From positions 124,001 to 188,000 of the forward strand of contig NZ_PDWO01000005.1 in NCBI RefSeq assembly GCF_010211765.1: DNA of 64,000 nt. The letters run 5' to 3'. Below are positions 1 to 10,839 of this stretch, piece after piece. The position numbers were made by a program, and so were the translations under genes. This stretch comes from Pseudoxanthomonas kaohsiungensis (GTDB taxonomy: Bacteria; Pseudomonadota; Gammaproteobacteria; Xanthomonadales; Xanthomonadaceae). The notes beneath the pieces are model-generated. The model searched no databases, was not told where the DNA came from, and was given only the letters and a program-made list of their open reading frames with translations. Each line of letters opens with the position of its first letter. The first letter of the stretch is position 1.

Positions 1-757
1 CGGCCATCGCGGTGTGCGCGCCGATCCGGACGTTGTGGCCGATCTGCACCAGGTTGTCGATGCGCACGTCTTCCTCGAGCACGGTGTCGTCGAGCGCGCC
101 GCGGTCGATGCAGCTGTTGGCGCCGATCTCGCAGTCGTCGCCGACCACCACGCCGCCCAGCTGCGGCACGTTGACCCAGGCGCCGGCGTCCATCGCCAGG
201 CCGAAGCCGGCCGCGCCGAGCACCGCGCCGGGCAGGATCCGCACGCGCTTGCCCAGGCGTACCCGCGCCACCAGGGTGACCCGGGCCTGCAGTTCGCAGC
301 CCGCGTCCAGGCTGCAGTCTTCGCCGATGCTGCAGCCCGGGCCGATCACGCAGCCGGGGCCGATGCTCGTGCGCGCGCCGATGCTGACGAAGGGGCCGAC
401 GTGGGCGTCCGCCGAGACGGTGGCCGACGGGTCGACGACCGCGCTGGGGTGGATGCCCGGCGCGTGCGCCGGCAGCCGTTCGAACAGGGCCGAGATCCGG
501 GCGAACGCGACGTAGGGATCCTTGGCCACCAGCGCCGTGCCCGGCGCCGATGGCACGTCGTCGGCGCGCAGGACCACCACGCCGGCGGCGGAGCCGGCCA
601 GTTGCGGCCGGTAGCGGGGGTTGGCCAGGAATGCCAGCTGCGCCGGCCCGGCATGGGCCAGGGTGGCGACCCCGCTCACGCGCGTGCTGCCGTCGCCATG
701 CAGCTGCAGGGCGAAGCGCTCGGCCAGTTCGGCGGCGGTGAAGGCGGGCGTGTCCAT
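1..757 (-). CDS. lpxD: LpxD, UDP-3-O-acylglucosamine N-acyltransferase (partial, 3' end outside window)
   Basis: LpxD transfers the R-3-hydroxyacyl chain from acyl-ACP to UDP-3-O-acylglucosamine, an early cytoplasmic step of lipid A synthesis. The first 252 residues are visible. Residues 1-100 fit the N-terminal uridine-binding domain, and from about residue 105 the left-handed beta-helix hexapeptide pattern runs to the window edge. The motif [10 protein letters not shown] near residue 240 carries the expected catalytic His. The start ATG at 755-757 gives [15 protein letters not shown], the usual LpxD beginning. The upstream neighbour is an Smr gene 50 bp away rather than bamA or skp, so this may be a second lpxD copy; what follows downstream is out of view. 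The family call is firm, the paralogue question is open. Confidence 0.93.
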   Translation of the reverse strand, partial: MDTPAFTAAELAERFALQLHGDGSTRVSGVATLAHAGPAQLAFLANPRYRPQLAGSAAGVVVLRADDVPSAPGTALVAKDPYVAFARISALFERLPAHAPGIHPSAVVDPSATVSADAHVGPFVSIGARTSIGPGCVIGPGCSIGEDCSLDAGCELQARVTLVARVRLGKRVRILPGAVLGAAGFGLAMDAGAWVNVPQLGGVVVGDDCEIGANSCIDRGALDDTVLEEDVRIDNLVQIGHNVRIGAHTAMA

Positions 758-807
758 GGCGCGCATTCTAGCCGGACGTGCAGCGGCTACCGGACCGGGG
801 CGTAGGG

Positions 808-1341
808 TCAGCGGCGCGCCAGCAGGACCAGCAGGGCGCCGGTGCCGCCTTGCGCCGTTGGTGCGGAGTGGAAGGCGAGGACCTCGCCGCGCTGGCGCAG
901 CAGGCGGTCGACCAGGTTCTTCAGGACCGGCGTGCCGTCGCCGCCGCCGCCCTTGCCATGGATGATGCGCACGCAGCCGAAGCCATGCTCGGCCGATTCG
1001 GCCAGGAACCGGGCCAGCAGGGTCTCGGCCTGCAGCGCGTTGGCGCCGTGCAGGTCGAGCTCGTCCTGCACGGCGAATTCGCCGCGGCGCAGCCGTTGCC
1101 AGGCGCGCGCGGGCACGCGCTCGCGGCGGAACGCGCTGGCGTCGCCGCGTCCCAGCGCGGCGTCGGGATGGTCGGCGATGCGCGTGCGACCCGGCTGGGG
1201 CTCGTCGCCCGGCGGCCGGCGTGCCGGCCGCGGTTTCGGCCTCGGCGGCGGCGCGTCGGCCCCGGTCCGCAGCGGCGCGACCTTGCCGATCGCGGCGCGG
1301 AACAGGCCGGCGTCGTCTTCGCCGTCGTCGTGCTCGTGCAT
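808..1341 (-). CDS. Smr-domain protein (SmrA/SmrB type)
   Basis: A 177-residue protein with an acidic, proline-rich N-terminal half and a C-terminal Smr (small MutS-related) domain at about residues 88-175. The domain markers LDLHG and HGKG are both present. Stand-alone Smr proteins of this build (E. coli SmrB/YfcN, YdaL) are nucleases; SmrB cuts mRNA at collided ribosomes. Which of these roles applies here cannot be read from sequence. The start ATG at 1339-1341 gives [12 protein letters not shown]. The gene is divergent from surE (106 bp between starts) and lies just upstream of lpxD on the same strand, so the two may be co-transcribed. Confidence 0.82.
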   Translation of the reverse strand: MHEHDDGEDDAGLFRAAIGKVAPLRTGADAPPPRPKPRPARRPPGDEPQPGRTRIADHPDAALGRGDASAFRRERVPARAWQRLRRGEFAVQDELDLHGANALQAETLLARFLAESAEHGFGCVRIIHGKGGGGDGTPVLKNLVDRLLRQRGEVLAFHSAPTAQGGTGALLVLLARR

Positions 1342-1418
1342 GGCCACAGGGTAGCGCGGCGCGGGGCGGTTCCGCCGTTGCGGCCGCATCGGCGCGCGAA
1401 CCGCCGGGACGCTTCCGG

Positions 1419-1424
1419 TATCAT
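1419..1424 (+). promoter_or_regulatory. Putative -10 box TATCAT for surE
   Basis: TATCAT (4-5 matches to TATAAT) lies 22 bp before the surE ATG, with GAGGA at the right distance for a ribosome binding site between them. No convincing -35 hexamer is visible, which is common in this GC-rich group. Weak evidence on its own. Confidence 0.35.
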
Positions 1425-1446
1425 GCCGGTGTTTTCGAGGAAGCCC

Positions 1447-2250
1447 ATGCGCGTACTGGTAAGCAACGACGATGGCGTGGACGCGCCCGGTATCCATGCA
1501 CTGGCCCAAGGCCTGCGCGAGGCCGGCCACGAGGTCTACGTGGTGGCCCCCGACCGCGACCGTTCCGGCGCGAGCAACTCGCTGACGCTGGACCTGCCGA
1601 TCCGGGTGCGGCGGCTGGACCACTACACCTGCTCGGTCGCCGGCACGCCCACCGACTGCGTGCACCTGGCGCTGACCGGGATGCTCGAGTTCGAGCCGGA
1701 CATCGTGGTGTCGGGCATCAACAACACCGCCAACCTGGGCGACGACGTCATCTATTCGGGCACCGTCTCGGCGGCGATGGAAGGCCGCTTCCTCGGCCTG
1801 CCGGCGGTGGCCGTGTCGCTGGCCACGCGCAACCATGAGGCGAAGCACTATGGCACCGCCGCGCGCGCGGCGGTGGAGATCGTGGCGCGGCTGGCCTCCG
1901 ATCCGCTGCCCGCCGACACCATCCTCAACGTCAACGTGCCCGACCTGGCCTGGGACGAGGTCCGCGGCTTCGAAGTGAGCCGGCTGGGCAACCGCCACCG
2001 TTCCGAGCCCTGCGTGCCGCAGCCCGATCCGCGCGGTCGCACGGTCTACTGGATCGGTCCGGCCGGCCCGGAGCAGGACGCCGGCCCCGGCACCGACTTC
2101 CATGCCGTGCGCACCGGCCACATCTCGATCACCCCGATCCACGTCGACCTGACCCGCTACCAGGCGCTGGAGAAGGTCGCCGGCTGGGTGGGCGGCCTGT
2201 CCGCCGCGCTGGCCACGCCACTGGGCGGCGGTCCGGGAGGCGGCGCATGA
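1447..2250 (+). CDS. surE: SurE, 5'/3'-nucleotidase
   Basis: A 267-residue metal-dependent nucleotidase that removes phosphate from 5'- and 3'-nucleotides and can act on short polyphosphate. The metal and active-site residues are in place: NDDG at 7-10 (D8, D9), S40 in DRSGASNS, and N92 in [12 protein letters not shown]. Length and the C-terminal ITPIHVDLT segment are normal for the family. The ATG was chosen over longer in-frame extensions because [10 protein letters not shown] is the conserved N-terminus and GAGGA lies 6 bp upstream. It overlaps pcm by ATGA, as in the classic surE-pcm-nlpD stress and repair cluster, so translational coupling is likely. Confidence 0.96.
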   Translation: MRVLVSNDDGVDAPGIHALAQGLREAGHEVYVVAPDRDRSGASNSLTLDLPIRVRRLDHYTCSVAGTPTDCVHLALTGMLEFEPDIVVSGINNTANLGDDVIYSGTVSAAMEGRFLGLPAVAVSLATRNHEAKHYGTAARAAVEIVARLASDPLPADTILNVNVPDLAWDEVRGFEVSRLGNRHRSEPCVPQPDPRGRTVYWIGPAGPEQDAGPGTDFHAVRTGHISITPIHVDLTRYQALEKVAGWVGGLSAALATPLGGGPGGGA

Positions 2251-2939
2251 CCCCGCGCCTGCGGCTGCAGCCGGAGGCGGTCGGCCTGGGCATGACCTCC
2301 CAGCGCGTGCGCGACCGCCTGGTCGAGCGCCTGCGCGACGGCGCCGCCAACGGCCAGGGCATCGCCGACGAGCGCGTGCTCAACGTGATCCGCATGCTGC
2401 CGCGGCACCTGTTCGTCGATGAGGTACTGGCCAGCCGTGCGTACGAAGACACCGCGCTGCCGATCGGCCACGGCCAGACCATCTCCCAGCCGTGGGTGGT
2501 GGCGCGGATGACCGAGCTGCTGCTGGAGAATGCGCCGTCCAAGGTGCTGGAGGTCGGCACCGGCTCGGGCTACCAGGCCGCGGTGCTGGGCGCGCTGGGC
2601 CTGGAGGTCTACACCGTCGAGCGCATCGGCGAACTGCTGCGCCAGGCGCGCAAGCGCTTCCGCACGCTGGGCATGAACATCCGCAGCAAGCACGACGACG
2701 GCCGCGTCGGCTGGCCCGAGCACGCGCCCTACGACGCGATCATCGTCACCGCCGGCGCGCCGGCGGTGGTCCCGGCCCTGGTCGAACAGCTGCGCCCGGG
2801 CGGGGTGCTGGTGGCGCCGGTCGGCGGCAGCGGCTCGCAGGCGCTGGTCCGGCTGCTGCGCCGCGAGGACGGCAGCGTCGAGGAGACGCGGCTGGCCGCG
2901 GTCAGCTTCGTGCCGCTGCTGTCCGGCACCATCGACTGA
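2247..2939 (+). CDS. pcm: [20 protein letters not shown] O-methyltransferase
   Basis: A 230-residue PIMT that methylates L-isoaspartyl residues formed by protein ageing, using S-adenosylmethionine, so that normal aspartyl bonds can re-form. Visible features are the substrate-site motif GHGQTISQP (around residue 75-82) and SAM motif [11 protein letters not shown] (about 101-110). The C-terminal segment [12 protein letters not shown] is also typical. The first 20 residues are an extra N-terminal arm. Its ATG overlaps the surE stop (ATGA), and an exoD-like gene follows 5 bp after its stop, so this is one operon. Confidence 0.95.
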   Translation: MTPRLRLQPEAVGLGMTSQRVRDRLVERLRDGAANGQGIADERVLNVIRMLPRHLFVDEVLASRAYEDTALPIGHGQTISQPWVVARMTELLLENAPSKVLEVGTGSGYQAAVLGALGLEVYTVERIGELLRQARKRFRTLGMNIRSKHDDGRVGWPEHAPYDAIIVTAGAPAVVPALVEQLRPGGVLVAPVGGSGSQALVRLLRREDGSVEETRLAAVSFVPLLSGTID

Positions 2940-2944
2940 GCCCC

Positions 2945-3595
2945 ATGGCCGAACCTGCGTTCGCGAAGATCAACGAAGCCGGCGCACTGGGCGACCAGCT
3001 CGCCGCCATCATCGAGCAGCTCCCCCCGGACCGCCTCACCCTGGGCGAGCTGCTGCAGGTGTTCGGCGACGAAGGCCTGCTGCTGCTGACCATCCTGCTG
3101 ACCCTCGTGTTCCTGATCCCGGTATCGATCCCGGGCGTGAGCACGGTATTCGGCGCGGCGATCCTGCTGGTCGGCATCAGCCGCGTCCTGCGGCGGCCGC
3201 TGTGGCTGCCGGCGAAGCTGCGCGAACGCGCGCTGCCCGCCGCGCGCCTGCGCCCGGCATTGAGCGGCGGCCTGCACTGGGTGCGCCGGCTGGAGAAGAT
3301 CAGCCGGCCATACCGGCTGCGCGGCCTGGTCGACGGGCGTGCCCAGGACATCTTCAACAACCTGGCCTTCATCCTCGCCGCGCTGCTGCTGATGGCGCCG
3401 TTCGGCTTCATCCCCTTCAGCAACACGCTGCCCGGGCTGGCGCTGCTGTTCTACGCGATCGGCATGATCCAGCGCGACGGCACCGCGATCCTGCTCGGCC
3501 ACCTGGCCAACATCGGCACGATCGTCTACTTCGGTATCCTGATCGGCGGTGGTGGCATGGCCGCGCACGGGTTGCTGCGGCATTTCACAGGATGA
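2945..3595 (+). CDS. ExoD-family membrane protein
   Basis: A 216-residue integral membrane protein of the ExoD family, named after a Rhizobium exopolysaccharide-related gene; the molecular role is unknown. It has a hydrophilic N-terminus, a hydrophobic hairpin around residues 40-80, a basic loop (LRRPLWLPAKLRERALPAARLRP), and three or so further hydrophobic stretches after residue 140. The ATG lies 5 bp after the pcm stop. Xanthomonadaceae often carry a small membrane gene between pcm and nlpD, so the position is not random. The family call rests on the hydrophobic pattern and the motif LTLGELLQVFGDEG. Confidence 0.72.
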   Translation: MAEPAFAKINEAGALGDQLAAIIEQLPPDRLTLGELLQVFGDEGLLLLTILLTLVFLIPVSIPGVSTVFGAAILLVGISRVLRRPLWLPAKLRERALPAARLRPALSGGLHWVRRLEKISRPYRLRGLVDGRAQDIFNNLAFILAALLLMAPFGFIPFSNTLPGLALLFYAIGMIQRDGTAILLGHLANIGTIVYFGILIGGGGMAAHGLLRHFTG

Positions 3596-3644
3596 CAGGC
3601 ATGCTGTCGGCCCGGGGCCCGCGGCCGCGATGGATGGAGTGGTG

Positions 3645-4409
3645 ATGACCGGAACAAGCGTACGCGTGCGGATTCGTTGCGGCCTGGCGCTGGCACTGGC
3701 CGTGCTGCTGGCCGCGTGCAGCAGCACCGTGGTGCGCACGCCGCAAGCCGAGGCGGGCCAAGCCGGTTCCAGCGGCCGCAGTGGCGCGTCGGTGGTGGTG
3801 AAGCAGGGAGAAACCCTGTATTCGATCGCCCGCCGGAACGGTGTCGCGGTCGAGGACATCGCCCGCTGGAACGGACTCAAGCCGCCGTACACGATCTACC
3901 CCGGCCAGCGCCTGGCGCTGGGCCAGGGCGGTGGCCGCAGCGGCGGGGCGACCGCGCCCACGCGCACGGTGACCGCACCGAAACCCGCGGCCCGGCCGGC
4001 GAGCCCCGCGCCCGCCTCCAGTGCGCCGGCCAGCAGCGGTTTCAGCTGGCGCTGGCCGGCCCAGGGCGTCCTGCTCAACACCTACGTGGCAGGCAACAAC
4101 ACCCGCCAGGGCATCGACATCGGCGGCAGCAGCGGCCAGCCGGTCACCGCGGCCGCCGACGGCGTGGTCGTCTATTCCGGCGCCGGCCTGGTCGGCTACG
4201 GCGAGCTGATCATCGTCAAGCACAACGAGCAGTGGCTGTCGGCGTATGGCCACAACCGCAAGCGGCTGGTCGCCGAAGGCCAGAGCGTGAACGCCGGCCA
4301 GCAGATCGCCGAGATGGGCCGCACGGGGGCCGAGCGCGAAATGCTGCACTTCGAGATCCGCCACAACGGCAAGCCGGTCGATCCGCTGCTGTACCTGCCC
4401 AAGCGCTAG
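3645..4409 (+). CDS. nlpD: NlpD-like lipoprotein: LysM plus degenerate M23 (LytM) domain
   Basis: A 254-residue outer-membrane lipoprotein, probably an activator of a cell-wall amidase at the septum. The signal peptide ends in lipobox LLAAC (C25). A LysM peptidoglycan-binding domain spans about 50-92, then an Ala/Pro/Thr linker, then a LytM domain from about 150 to the end. The catalytic His that precedes GxD in active M23 peptidases is replaced (RQGIDIGG), as in E. coli NlpD and EnvC, so it is most likely an activator, not an enzyme. The ATG at 3645 gives a compact signal peptide; an ATG at 3630 is an alternative. Its last 46 coding bases are repeated twice downstream. The stop is TAG at 4407-4409. 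No rpoS follows inside the window. Confidence 0.9.
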   Translation: MTGTSVRVRIRCGLALALAVLLAACSSTVVRTPQAEAGQAGSSGRSGASVVVKQGETLYSIARRNGVAVEDIARWNGLKPPYTIYPGQRLALGQGGGRSGGATAPTRTVTAPKPAARPASPAPASSAPASSGFSWRWPAQGVLLNTYVAGNNTRQGIDIGGSSGQPVTAAADGVVVYSGAGLVGYGELIIVKHNEQWLSAYGHNRKRLVAEGQSVNAGQQIAEMGRTGAEREMLHFEIRHNGKPVDPLLYLPKR

Positions 4410-4711
4410 ATCCCTCGATCGCGACCGTGGGCGGATCCCCGGCCCGGCGCAGCGCGCCGGGCGCTCGACCGCGCGCGATCCGGTGGATCGCAGGCTGCGC
4501 GGCCTCGCCCGCTACAACGGCAAGCCGGTCGATCCGCTGCTGTACCTGCCCAAGCGCCAGACCCCCTCGATCGCGACCGTGGGCGGATCCCCGGCCCGGC
4601 GCAGCGCGCCGGGCGCTCGTCCGCGCGCGATCCGGTGGATCGCAGGCTGCGCGGCCTCGCCCGCTACAACGGCAAGCCGGTCGATCCGCTGCTGTACCTG
4701 CCCAAGCGCCA
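4363..4711 (+). repeat. Tandem repeat of the nlpD 3' end, 2.3 units of about 151 bp
   Basis: The block beginning ACAACGGCAAGCCGG starts at 4363 (inside nlpD), again at 4514 and again at 4666, giving periods of 151 and 152 bp. Each unit holds the code for the NlpD C-terminus NGKPVDPLLYLPKR followed by a spacer with BamHI-like GGATCC and a hairpin of 9-bp GC arms around AGC. The first copy ends AAGCGCTAG (stop); the second and third read AAGCGCCAG, so the stop is lost. The third copy breaks off after the coding part. Together with 14 more bases this fills the gap to the next gene at 4725; I see no separate gene in it. Confidence 0.9.
4440..4460. terminator. GC hairpin after nlpD (repeated in the second unit)
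   Basis: GCCCGGCGC-AGC-GCGCCGGGC is a perfect 9-bp stem with a 3-base loop about 30 bp after the nlpD stop. The same hairpin recurs about 152 bp later, near 4592-4612. No T-run follows, so intrinsic termination is uncertain; it could instead protect the 3' end of the transcript. Confidence 0.4.
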
Positions 4712-4724
4712 GTGCCGCCGCCGG

Positions 4725-5099
4725 TCAGCCGAGCAGGAAGGCCACGACCACGCGCCGGCCTTCACCGGCCAACACGTTGTAGGTGCGCGCGGCGGCGGCG
4801 TTGTCCATGACCTCGATGCCGATGCCGCGGGTCAGGCAGGCGGCCAGCACCGCGGGCGGCGGAAACACCTGGCGGCCGCCCGTGCCCAGCACCACGAGTT
4901 CCGGGGACAGCGCCAGCAGCGGCTGCAGGTGGGCCGGCTCCAGGGCGACCGCACTGGCGGGCGGCGCCCAGTCCTCGAGCAGGTGGTCCGGCGCGAGGGC
5001 GAAACTGCGCTCCAGCACGCGGTCGTTCACGCGCACATGGCGCGCATCGGCGCCGCGCACCACCCAGGCGTAATCGGGGCGTTCGTGGCTCAGCTGCAT
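4725..5099 (-). CDS. DUF498 / Mth938-like (Xcc1710-type) protein
   Basis: A 124-residue protein of the Mth938/DUF498 fold, which also includes human NDUFAF3, a complex I assembly factor. The bacterial role is not established. The motif LVLGTGGRQVFPP and the later GIGIEVMDNAAAARTYNVL are the family core. It follows yhbY on the minus strand with a 30-bp gap, so the two are probably one transcript. It converges on the repeated nlpD tail. The family call is good; the function is unknown. Confidence 0.82.
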   Translation of the reverse strand: MQLSHERPDYAWVVRGADARHVRVNDRVLERSFALAPDHLLEDWAPPASAVALEPAHLQPLLALSPELVVLGTGGRQVFPPPAVLAACLTRGIGIEVMDNAAAARTYNVLAGEGRRVVVAFLLG

Positions 5100-5129
5100 C
5101 GCTTCGGGATCCGGTCCGGCCGCCCCGGC

Positions 5130-5435
5130 TCAGGCGCGCGGCAGTACGATCGCCGGCCTTTCGCTGGCGGGGCGGTAGAGGGTGGCGGTGTGGCCGATCC
5201 GCTGGACCAGCGCGGCGCCGGTCTGCCCGGCCAGCTCGGCGATCATCGCGTCGCGGGCCTCGCGGTCCTCGGCGGCGACCTTCACCTTGACCAGCTCATG
5301 GCGCTCCAGCACCGCGTCCAGTTCGGCCACGAGGGCCGGGGTGACGCCCTTGCCCCCGACCTGCATCAGCGCCTTGAGCCCGTGGGCCTGGCCGCGGAGG
5401 AAGCGGTTCTGGGCGTTGGTGAGGACGACGGACAT
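5130..5435 (-). CDS. yhbY: YhbY-type CRM-domain RNA-binding protein
   Basis: A 101-residue single CRM-domain protein associated with pre-50S ribosomes. The GxxG loop appears as GGKGV, followed by an Ala/Leu-rich helix (TPALVAELDAVLERHELVKVKV). The start ATG at 5433-5435 gives MSVVLTNAQNRFLRGQAHGL; an in-frame upstream Met 8 residues earlier is less likely. The gene is divergent from rlmE, which methylates 23S rRNA; this yhbY/rlmE-ftsH head-to-head order is widespread in gammaproteobacteria. The C-terminal 15 residues are a variable tail. Confidence 0.9.
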   Translation of the reverse strand: MSVVLTNAQNRFLRGQAHGLKALMQVGGKGVTPALVAELDAVLERHELVKVKVAAEDREARDAMIAELAGQTGAALVQRIGHTATLYRPASERPAIVLPRA

Positions 5436-5470
5436 CGGGATACCGGGGCGGGGCATGGGGTTGTTCAGGG

Positions 5471-5476
5471 TATCAT
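5471..5476 (+). promoter_or_regulatory. Putative -10 box TATCAT for rlmE-ftsH
   Basis: TATCAT lies 44 bp before the rlmE ATG inside the 84-bp divergent gap with yhbY. No clear -35 is seen at the right spacing. It matches the TATCAT found before surE. Confidence 0.3.
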
Positions 5477-5519
5477 GGCCGTCCATACCGCCACGGGCGT
5501 TCCGCCCGGCCTCCCCCGC

Positions 5520-6149
5520 ATGTCCCGCAGCAAGAGCAGCCAGCGCTGGCTCCGCGAGCACTTCGCCGATCCGTACGTGAAGAAGGCCCAGGCCGAGGGC
5601 CTTCGCTCGCGCGCGGCCTACAAGCTCGAGGAGCTGATCGAGCGCGACCGCCTGCTCAAGCCGGGCATGGTCGTGGTCGACCTGGGCGCGGCGCCGGGCG
5701 GGTGGTCGCAGTACGTGCGCCAGGCGATGGGCGACGGCGGCCGGGTGCTCGCCCTGGACATCCTCGACATGCCGCCGCTGGCCGGGGTCGAATTCCTTCA
5801 TGGCGACTTCAGGGAAGACGCCGTCTTATCGGAGCTGGAGGCACGGCTGGACGGCCAGCGCGTCGACCTTGTGCTGTCGGACATGGCCCCCAATATGAGT
5901 GGGGTGGACGTGGTCGACCAGGCGCGGGCGATGCACCTGGCCGAGCTGGCGATGGAGTTCGCCGACCACCACCTGCGCACCGGCGGGACCTTCCTGATCA
6001 AACTGTTCCAGGGGGTGGGTTTCGACGAGTACGTCCGCCAGCTGCGCCAACGCTACGAGAAGGTGGCGATCCGCAAGCCGGCGGCCTCGCGCAAGCGTTC
6101 GCCGGAAGTGTATGCCCTGGCCCAGGGCAAGCGCGCCCAGCCCCGTTGA
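5520..6149 (+). CDS. rlmE: RlmE (FtsJ/RrmJ), 23S rRNA Um2552 2'-O-methyltransferase
   Basis: A 209-residue methyltransferase that modifies U2552 in the A-loop of 23S rRNA and helps 50S assembly. The K-D-K-E catalytic tetrad is complete: K35 (AAYKLEEL), D121 ([10 protein letters not shown]), K161 (LIKLFQG) and E196 (SPEVYALA). SAM motif I is DLGAAPGGW at 54-62. The ATG at 5520 gives [18 protein letters not shown], the conserved N-terminus; longer in-frame readings run back through the nlpD repeats and the opposite-strand genes and are not real. ftsH follows 88 bp later, as in E. coli. Confidence 0.96.
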   Translation: MSRSKSSQRWLREHFADPYVKKAQAEGLRSRAAYKLEELIERDRLLKPGMVVVDLGAAPGGWSQYVRQAMGDGGRVLALDILDMPPLAGVEFLHGDFREDAVLSELEARLDGQRVDLVLSDMAPNMSGVDVVDQARAMHLAELAMEFADHHLRTGGTFLIKLFQGVGFDEYVRQLRQRYEKVAIRKPAASRKRSPEVYALAQGKRAQPR

Positions 6150-6237
6150 GCCCGATCCGGTAAGCTCGACCCAAGCAAGACCACCCGACCAAGCCAGTGC
6201 GACACGCCATGTACAGGGAACCGCGGAGCCGATGAGG

Positions 6238-8172
<1,935 letters not shown>

Positions 8173-8184
8173 GCCTGCAGGCGC

Positions 8185-8478
8185 ATGGCCGGGCTGCCGC
8201 CAGAGCCGTCGCGGGAGGATCCGCCGCGGCAGGAGCCGCCACCGCGGCGCAGCTATTTCGTGCACAACCCGTGGCGCACCCGCGCCACGGGTGGATTCGC
8301 CGGCGCCTCGATGATGCTGACGATCACCGCCGTGTTCTACGCGCTGGGGCGATTGCCGCTGCCGCTGGTCGGCCTGTCCGTGCTGCTGGCGGCGGGTGCG
8401 TTCGGCTTCGGCCTGTATGCGCGCCGCCGCGCGGAACGCTTCGACGCGGACCTGGGCAACGGCCCGCCCGGACACTGA
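8185..8478 (+). CDS. Small two-TM membrane protein, unknown
   Basis: A 97-residue reading frame starting 12 bp after ftsH on the same strand. The first 25 residues are rich in Pro, Glu and Arg, then two hydrophobic stretches follow (about 40-57 and 60-76), then a basic tail (YARRRAERFDAD). I do not recognise a family. The short gap, clean membrane pattern and positive-inside tail favour a real gene in the ftsH operon, but it is short and the ribosome binding site is weak. Confidence 0.5.
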   Translation: MAGLPPEPSREDPPRQEPPPRRSYFVHNPWRTRATGGFAGASMMLTITAVFYALGRLPLPLVGLSVLLAAGAFGFGLYARRRAERFDADLGNGPPGH

Positions 8479-8708
8479 GCCCGCCCGGCGGGCGTGGCCG
8501 GCAATTGAATATCCGACGCCCGCTCCAGCGGGGCCGTGCTCCCGCCGGTCCTGGCTGTCCAGTCGATGCCGGAGGGAAGGTTGGCTCCCATCCAAGGCAG
8601 CCGGCAGGTCGTGCCCGGCGCTGCAATGCGGATACGCCCACGGGTCCCGGTTGTCGCTGGCGTGGCCTCGGTTCAGACTTGCGCGCAACCGACCCGCGGA
8701 TGCCGCCG

Positions 8709-9602
8709 ATGTTCGACCTGTCCCCCAGCCTGGATTGCGCCGGCCGCGTCCTGAAGCTCGACCGCACCCGGGTGATGGGCATCGTCAACGTCACCCCCGA
8801 TTCGTTCTCCGACGGCGGTGCCCACGCAAGCGCCGAGGCGGCCGTCGCCCATGGCCTGGCGCTTGCGGCGCAGGGCGCGGACATCCTCGACGTCGGCGGC
8901 GAGTCCACCCGGCCCGGTGCGGCACCGGTGCCGCTGGAGGAGGAACTGCGCCGGGTAGTGCCGGTCATCGAACGGCTGGCGCGCGAGACCGCGCTGCCGG
9001 TCAGCGTGGACACGCGCAAGCCGGAAGTGATGCGCGCGGCGGTGCAGGCCGGTGCCGGCATGATCAACGATGTCGGTGCCCTGCGTGGCGACGGGGCGCT
9101 GGAAACGGCAGCCGCGCTGGGCGTGCCGGTGGTGCTGATGCACATGCTCGGCGAGCCCGGTTCGATGCAGGACGATCCGCGCTATGACGATGTCGTCGCC
9201 GAGGTGCACCGCTTCCTCGCCGAACGCATCTTCGCCGCCGAGCTGGCCGGCATCGTCAGGAAGAACATCGTCGTCGACCCGGGTTTCGGCTTCGGCAAGA
9301 CCACCGGGCACAACGTGCTGCTGCTGGCCGGGCTGGAGCGGTTCGCCGAACTGGGCGTGCCGCTGCTGGCCGGTTTGTCGCGCAAGCGCAGCATCGGCGA
9401 GCTGACCGGGCGCGCGGTGCCGGGCGAGCGCGTCGCCGGTTCGGTCGCCGCGCACCTGCTCGCCGCCCAGCGCGGTGCGGCGATCGTGCGCGTGCACGAC
9501 GTGGCCGCCACCGTGGATGCGCTGAAGGTCTGGGAAGCGGTGGCCGCGGTGCCGGCGCCGCGCCGCGACGCCGCACCGGCGATCCGCTGGCCGGACGAGT
9601 AG
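8709..9602 (+). CDS. folP: Dihydropteroate synthase
   Basis: A 297-residue TIM-barrel enzyme that joins 6-hydroxymethyl-dihydropterin diphosphate to p-aminobenzoate in folate synthesis, and is the target of sulfonamides. The signatures NVTPDSFSDGG and DVGGESTRPG are present, with the later GFGFGKT and LLAGLSRKRS motifs. The ATG at 8709 is preferred because CGGA lies 8 bp upstream; the in-frame ATG at 8700 (MPPMFDL) is the alternative. In E. coli ftsH-folP-glmM are adjacent; here a small membrane gene and a 230-bp spacer separate ftsH from folP, and miaA follows instead of glmM. Confidence 0.95.
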   Translation: MFDLSPSLDCAGRVLKLDRTRVMGIVNVTPDSFSDGGAHASAEAAVAHGLALAAQGADILDVGGESTRPGAAPVPLEEELRRVVPVIERLARETALPVSVDTRKPEVMRAAVQAGAGMINDVGALRGDGALETAAALGVPVVLMHMLGEPGSMQDDPRYDDVVAEVHRFLAERIFAAELAGIVRKNIVVDPGFGFGKTTGHNVLLLAGLERFAELGVPLLAGLSRKRSIGELTGRAVPGERVAGSVAAHLLAAQRGAAIVRVHDVAATVDALKVWEAVAAVPAPRRDAAPAIRWPDE

Positions 9603-9767
9603 CGGTGATCGGCCCGCCGGCGCTCCGGTAAGCTTTGCGCCCGTCGATGGTCCGGCATCCCGCCACGTGAGCGCCTTTTTTCCATTCCCGTTCCGCCGCG
9701 CGCCGGCGCTGCCGCCTCCGCGCCGGCCCGCAAAGCCTGCCGGCTCGCAGCGTCGGGGGAGCTGGCC

Positions 9768-10751
9768 ATGCCGGTAGATGCCCGGCCCTTGGCGATCGCG
9801 GTGATGGGCCCGACCGCGTCGGGCAAGACCGCGTTCGCGGTCGACCTGGCGCGGCAGTGTGGTGGCGAGATCGTCAGCGTCGACTCGGCGCTGGTGTACC
9901 GGGGCCTGGACATCGGCGCAGCCAAGCCGGACGCACGCGAACGCGCCGGCGTGCCGCACCACCTGCTCGACATCCGCGAGCCGTGGCAACCCTACTCGGC
10001 GGCCGAGTTCGCCGGCGACGCGCGCCTGGCGATCGACGGCATCGTCGCCCGCGGCCGGCTGCCGGTGCTCGCCGGAGGCACCGGCCTGTACTTCCAGGCG
10101 CTGCTGCGCGGGCTGGCCGCGATGCCCGAGGCCGATCCGGTGCTGCGCGAGGCGATCGCTGCCGAAGCCGGGCAGCGCGGCTGGGCGGCGCTGCACGAGG
10201 AACTGGCACGGGTCGATCCGGCTGCCGCCGCGCGCATCCGGCCCGGCGACGCGCAGCGGATCCAGCGCGCGCTGGAGGTGTACCGCCTGAGCGGGCGCCC
10301 GATCAGCGCATGGCAGCGCGATCCGCCGCCGCCGCGGCTGCCGCTGCGGGTGCTCAAGCTGGTGCTGGCGCCGGTCGACCGTGCCGTGCTGCACGCGCGG
10401 ATCGCGCGCCGGTTCGATGCGATGCTCGTTGCCGGCTTCCTCGACGAGGTGCGCGCCCTGCGCGCGCGGCCGGCGCTGCGTGCCCATCCGCGCCCGCTCG
10501 ACCTGCCGGCGCTGCGGGCGGTCGGCTACCGCCAGGCGTGGGAACACCTGGACGGGGCGACCGACGCGGCGGCGTTCCGCGACCGCGCCGTGCACGCCAC
10601 CCGGCAACTGGCCAAGCGCCAGCTGACCTGGCTGCGCGGCGAACTGGACGCGCGCTGGTTCGATCCGGAACGTGACGGCGGTCAACTCCGGCAGGCGGTC
10701 GCCTGTTTCCTCGCCCGTCCCGCGGGCTTGCACCAGCGCGCGGTTGTGTAA
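9768..10751 (+). CDS. miaA: MiaA, tRNA dimethylallyltransferase
   Basis: A 327-residue enzyme that adds the dimethylallyl group to A37 of tRNAs reading U-starting codons. The P-loop is GPTASGKT at 14-21. The core also shows [27 protein letters not shown] and the [16 protein letters not shown] segment. It precedes hfq as in most gammaproteobacteria. The partner that thiolates the same base, MiaB, is encoded at 43908-45374. A likely hfq promoter lies inside or just after its 3' end. Confidence 0.96.
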   Translation: MPVDARPLAIAVMGPTASGKTAFAVDLARQCGGEIVSVDSALVYRGLDIGAAKPDARERAGVPHHLLDIREPWQPYSAAEFAGDARLAIDGIVARGRLPVLAGGTGLYFQALLRGLAAMPEADPVLREAIAAEAGQRGWAALHEELARVDPAAAARIRPGDAQRIQRALEVYRLSGRPISAWQRDPPPPRLPLRVLKLVLAPVDRAVLHARIARRFDAMLVAGFLDEVRALRARPALRAHPRPLDLPALRAVGYRQAWEHLDGATDAAAFRDRAVHATRQLAKRQLTWLRGELDARWFDPERDGGQLRQAVACFLARPAGLHQRAVV

Positions 10752-10754
10752 CAT
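10728..10754 (+). promoter_or_regulatory. Putative hfq promoter overlapping the miaA 3' end
   Basis: TTGCAC at 10728-10733 and TAACAT at 10749-10754 are separated by 15 bp, slightly short for a sigma-70 promoter. hfq often has its own promoters within miaA in other gammaproteobacteria. The 5' leader would be about 80 nt. Confidence 0.35.
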
Positions 10755-10839
10755 GCCCGGACGGGCCGGGGGAGGCCCCGGGTGCGCCCGACGCATCCGA
10801 CAAGCAGTCACCCATAAGAAGAACAAGGGGAACCAGCCA

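Noticed and set aside
4635-5519. Long N-terminal extension of RlmE through the nlpD repeats
   Set aside because: It reads against DUF498 and yhbY and ahead of the conserved RlmE N-terminus.
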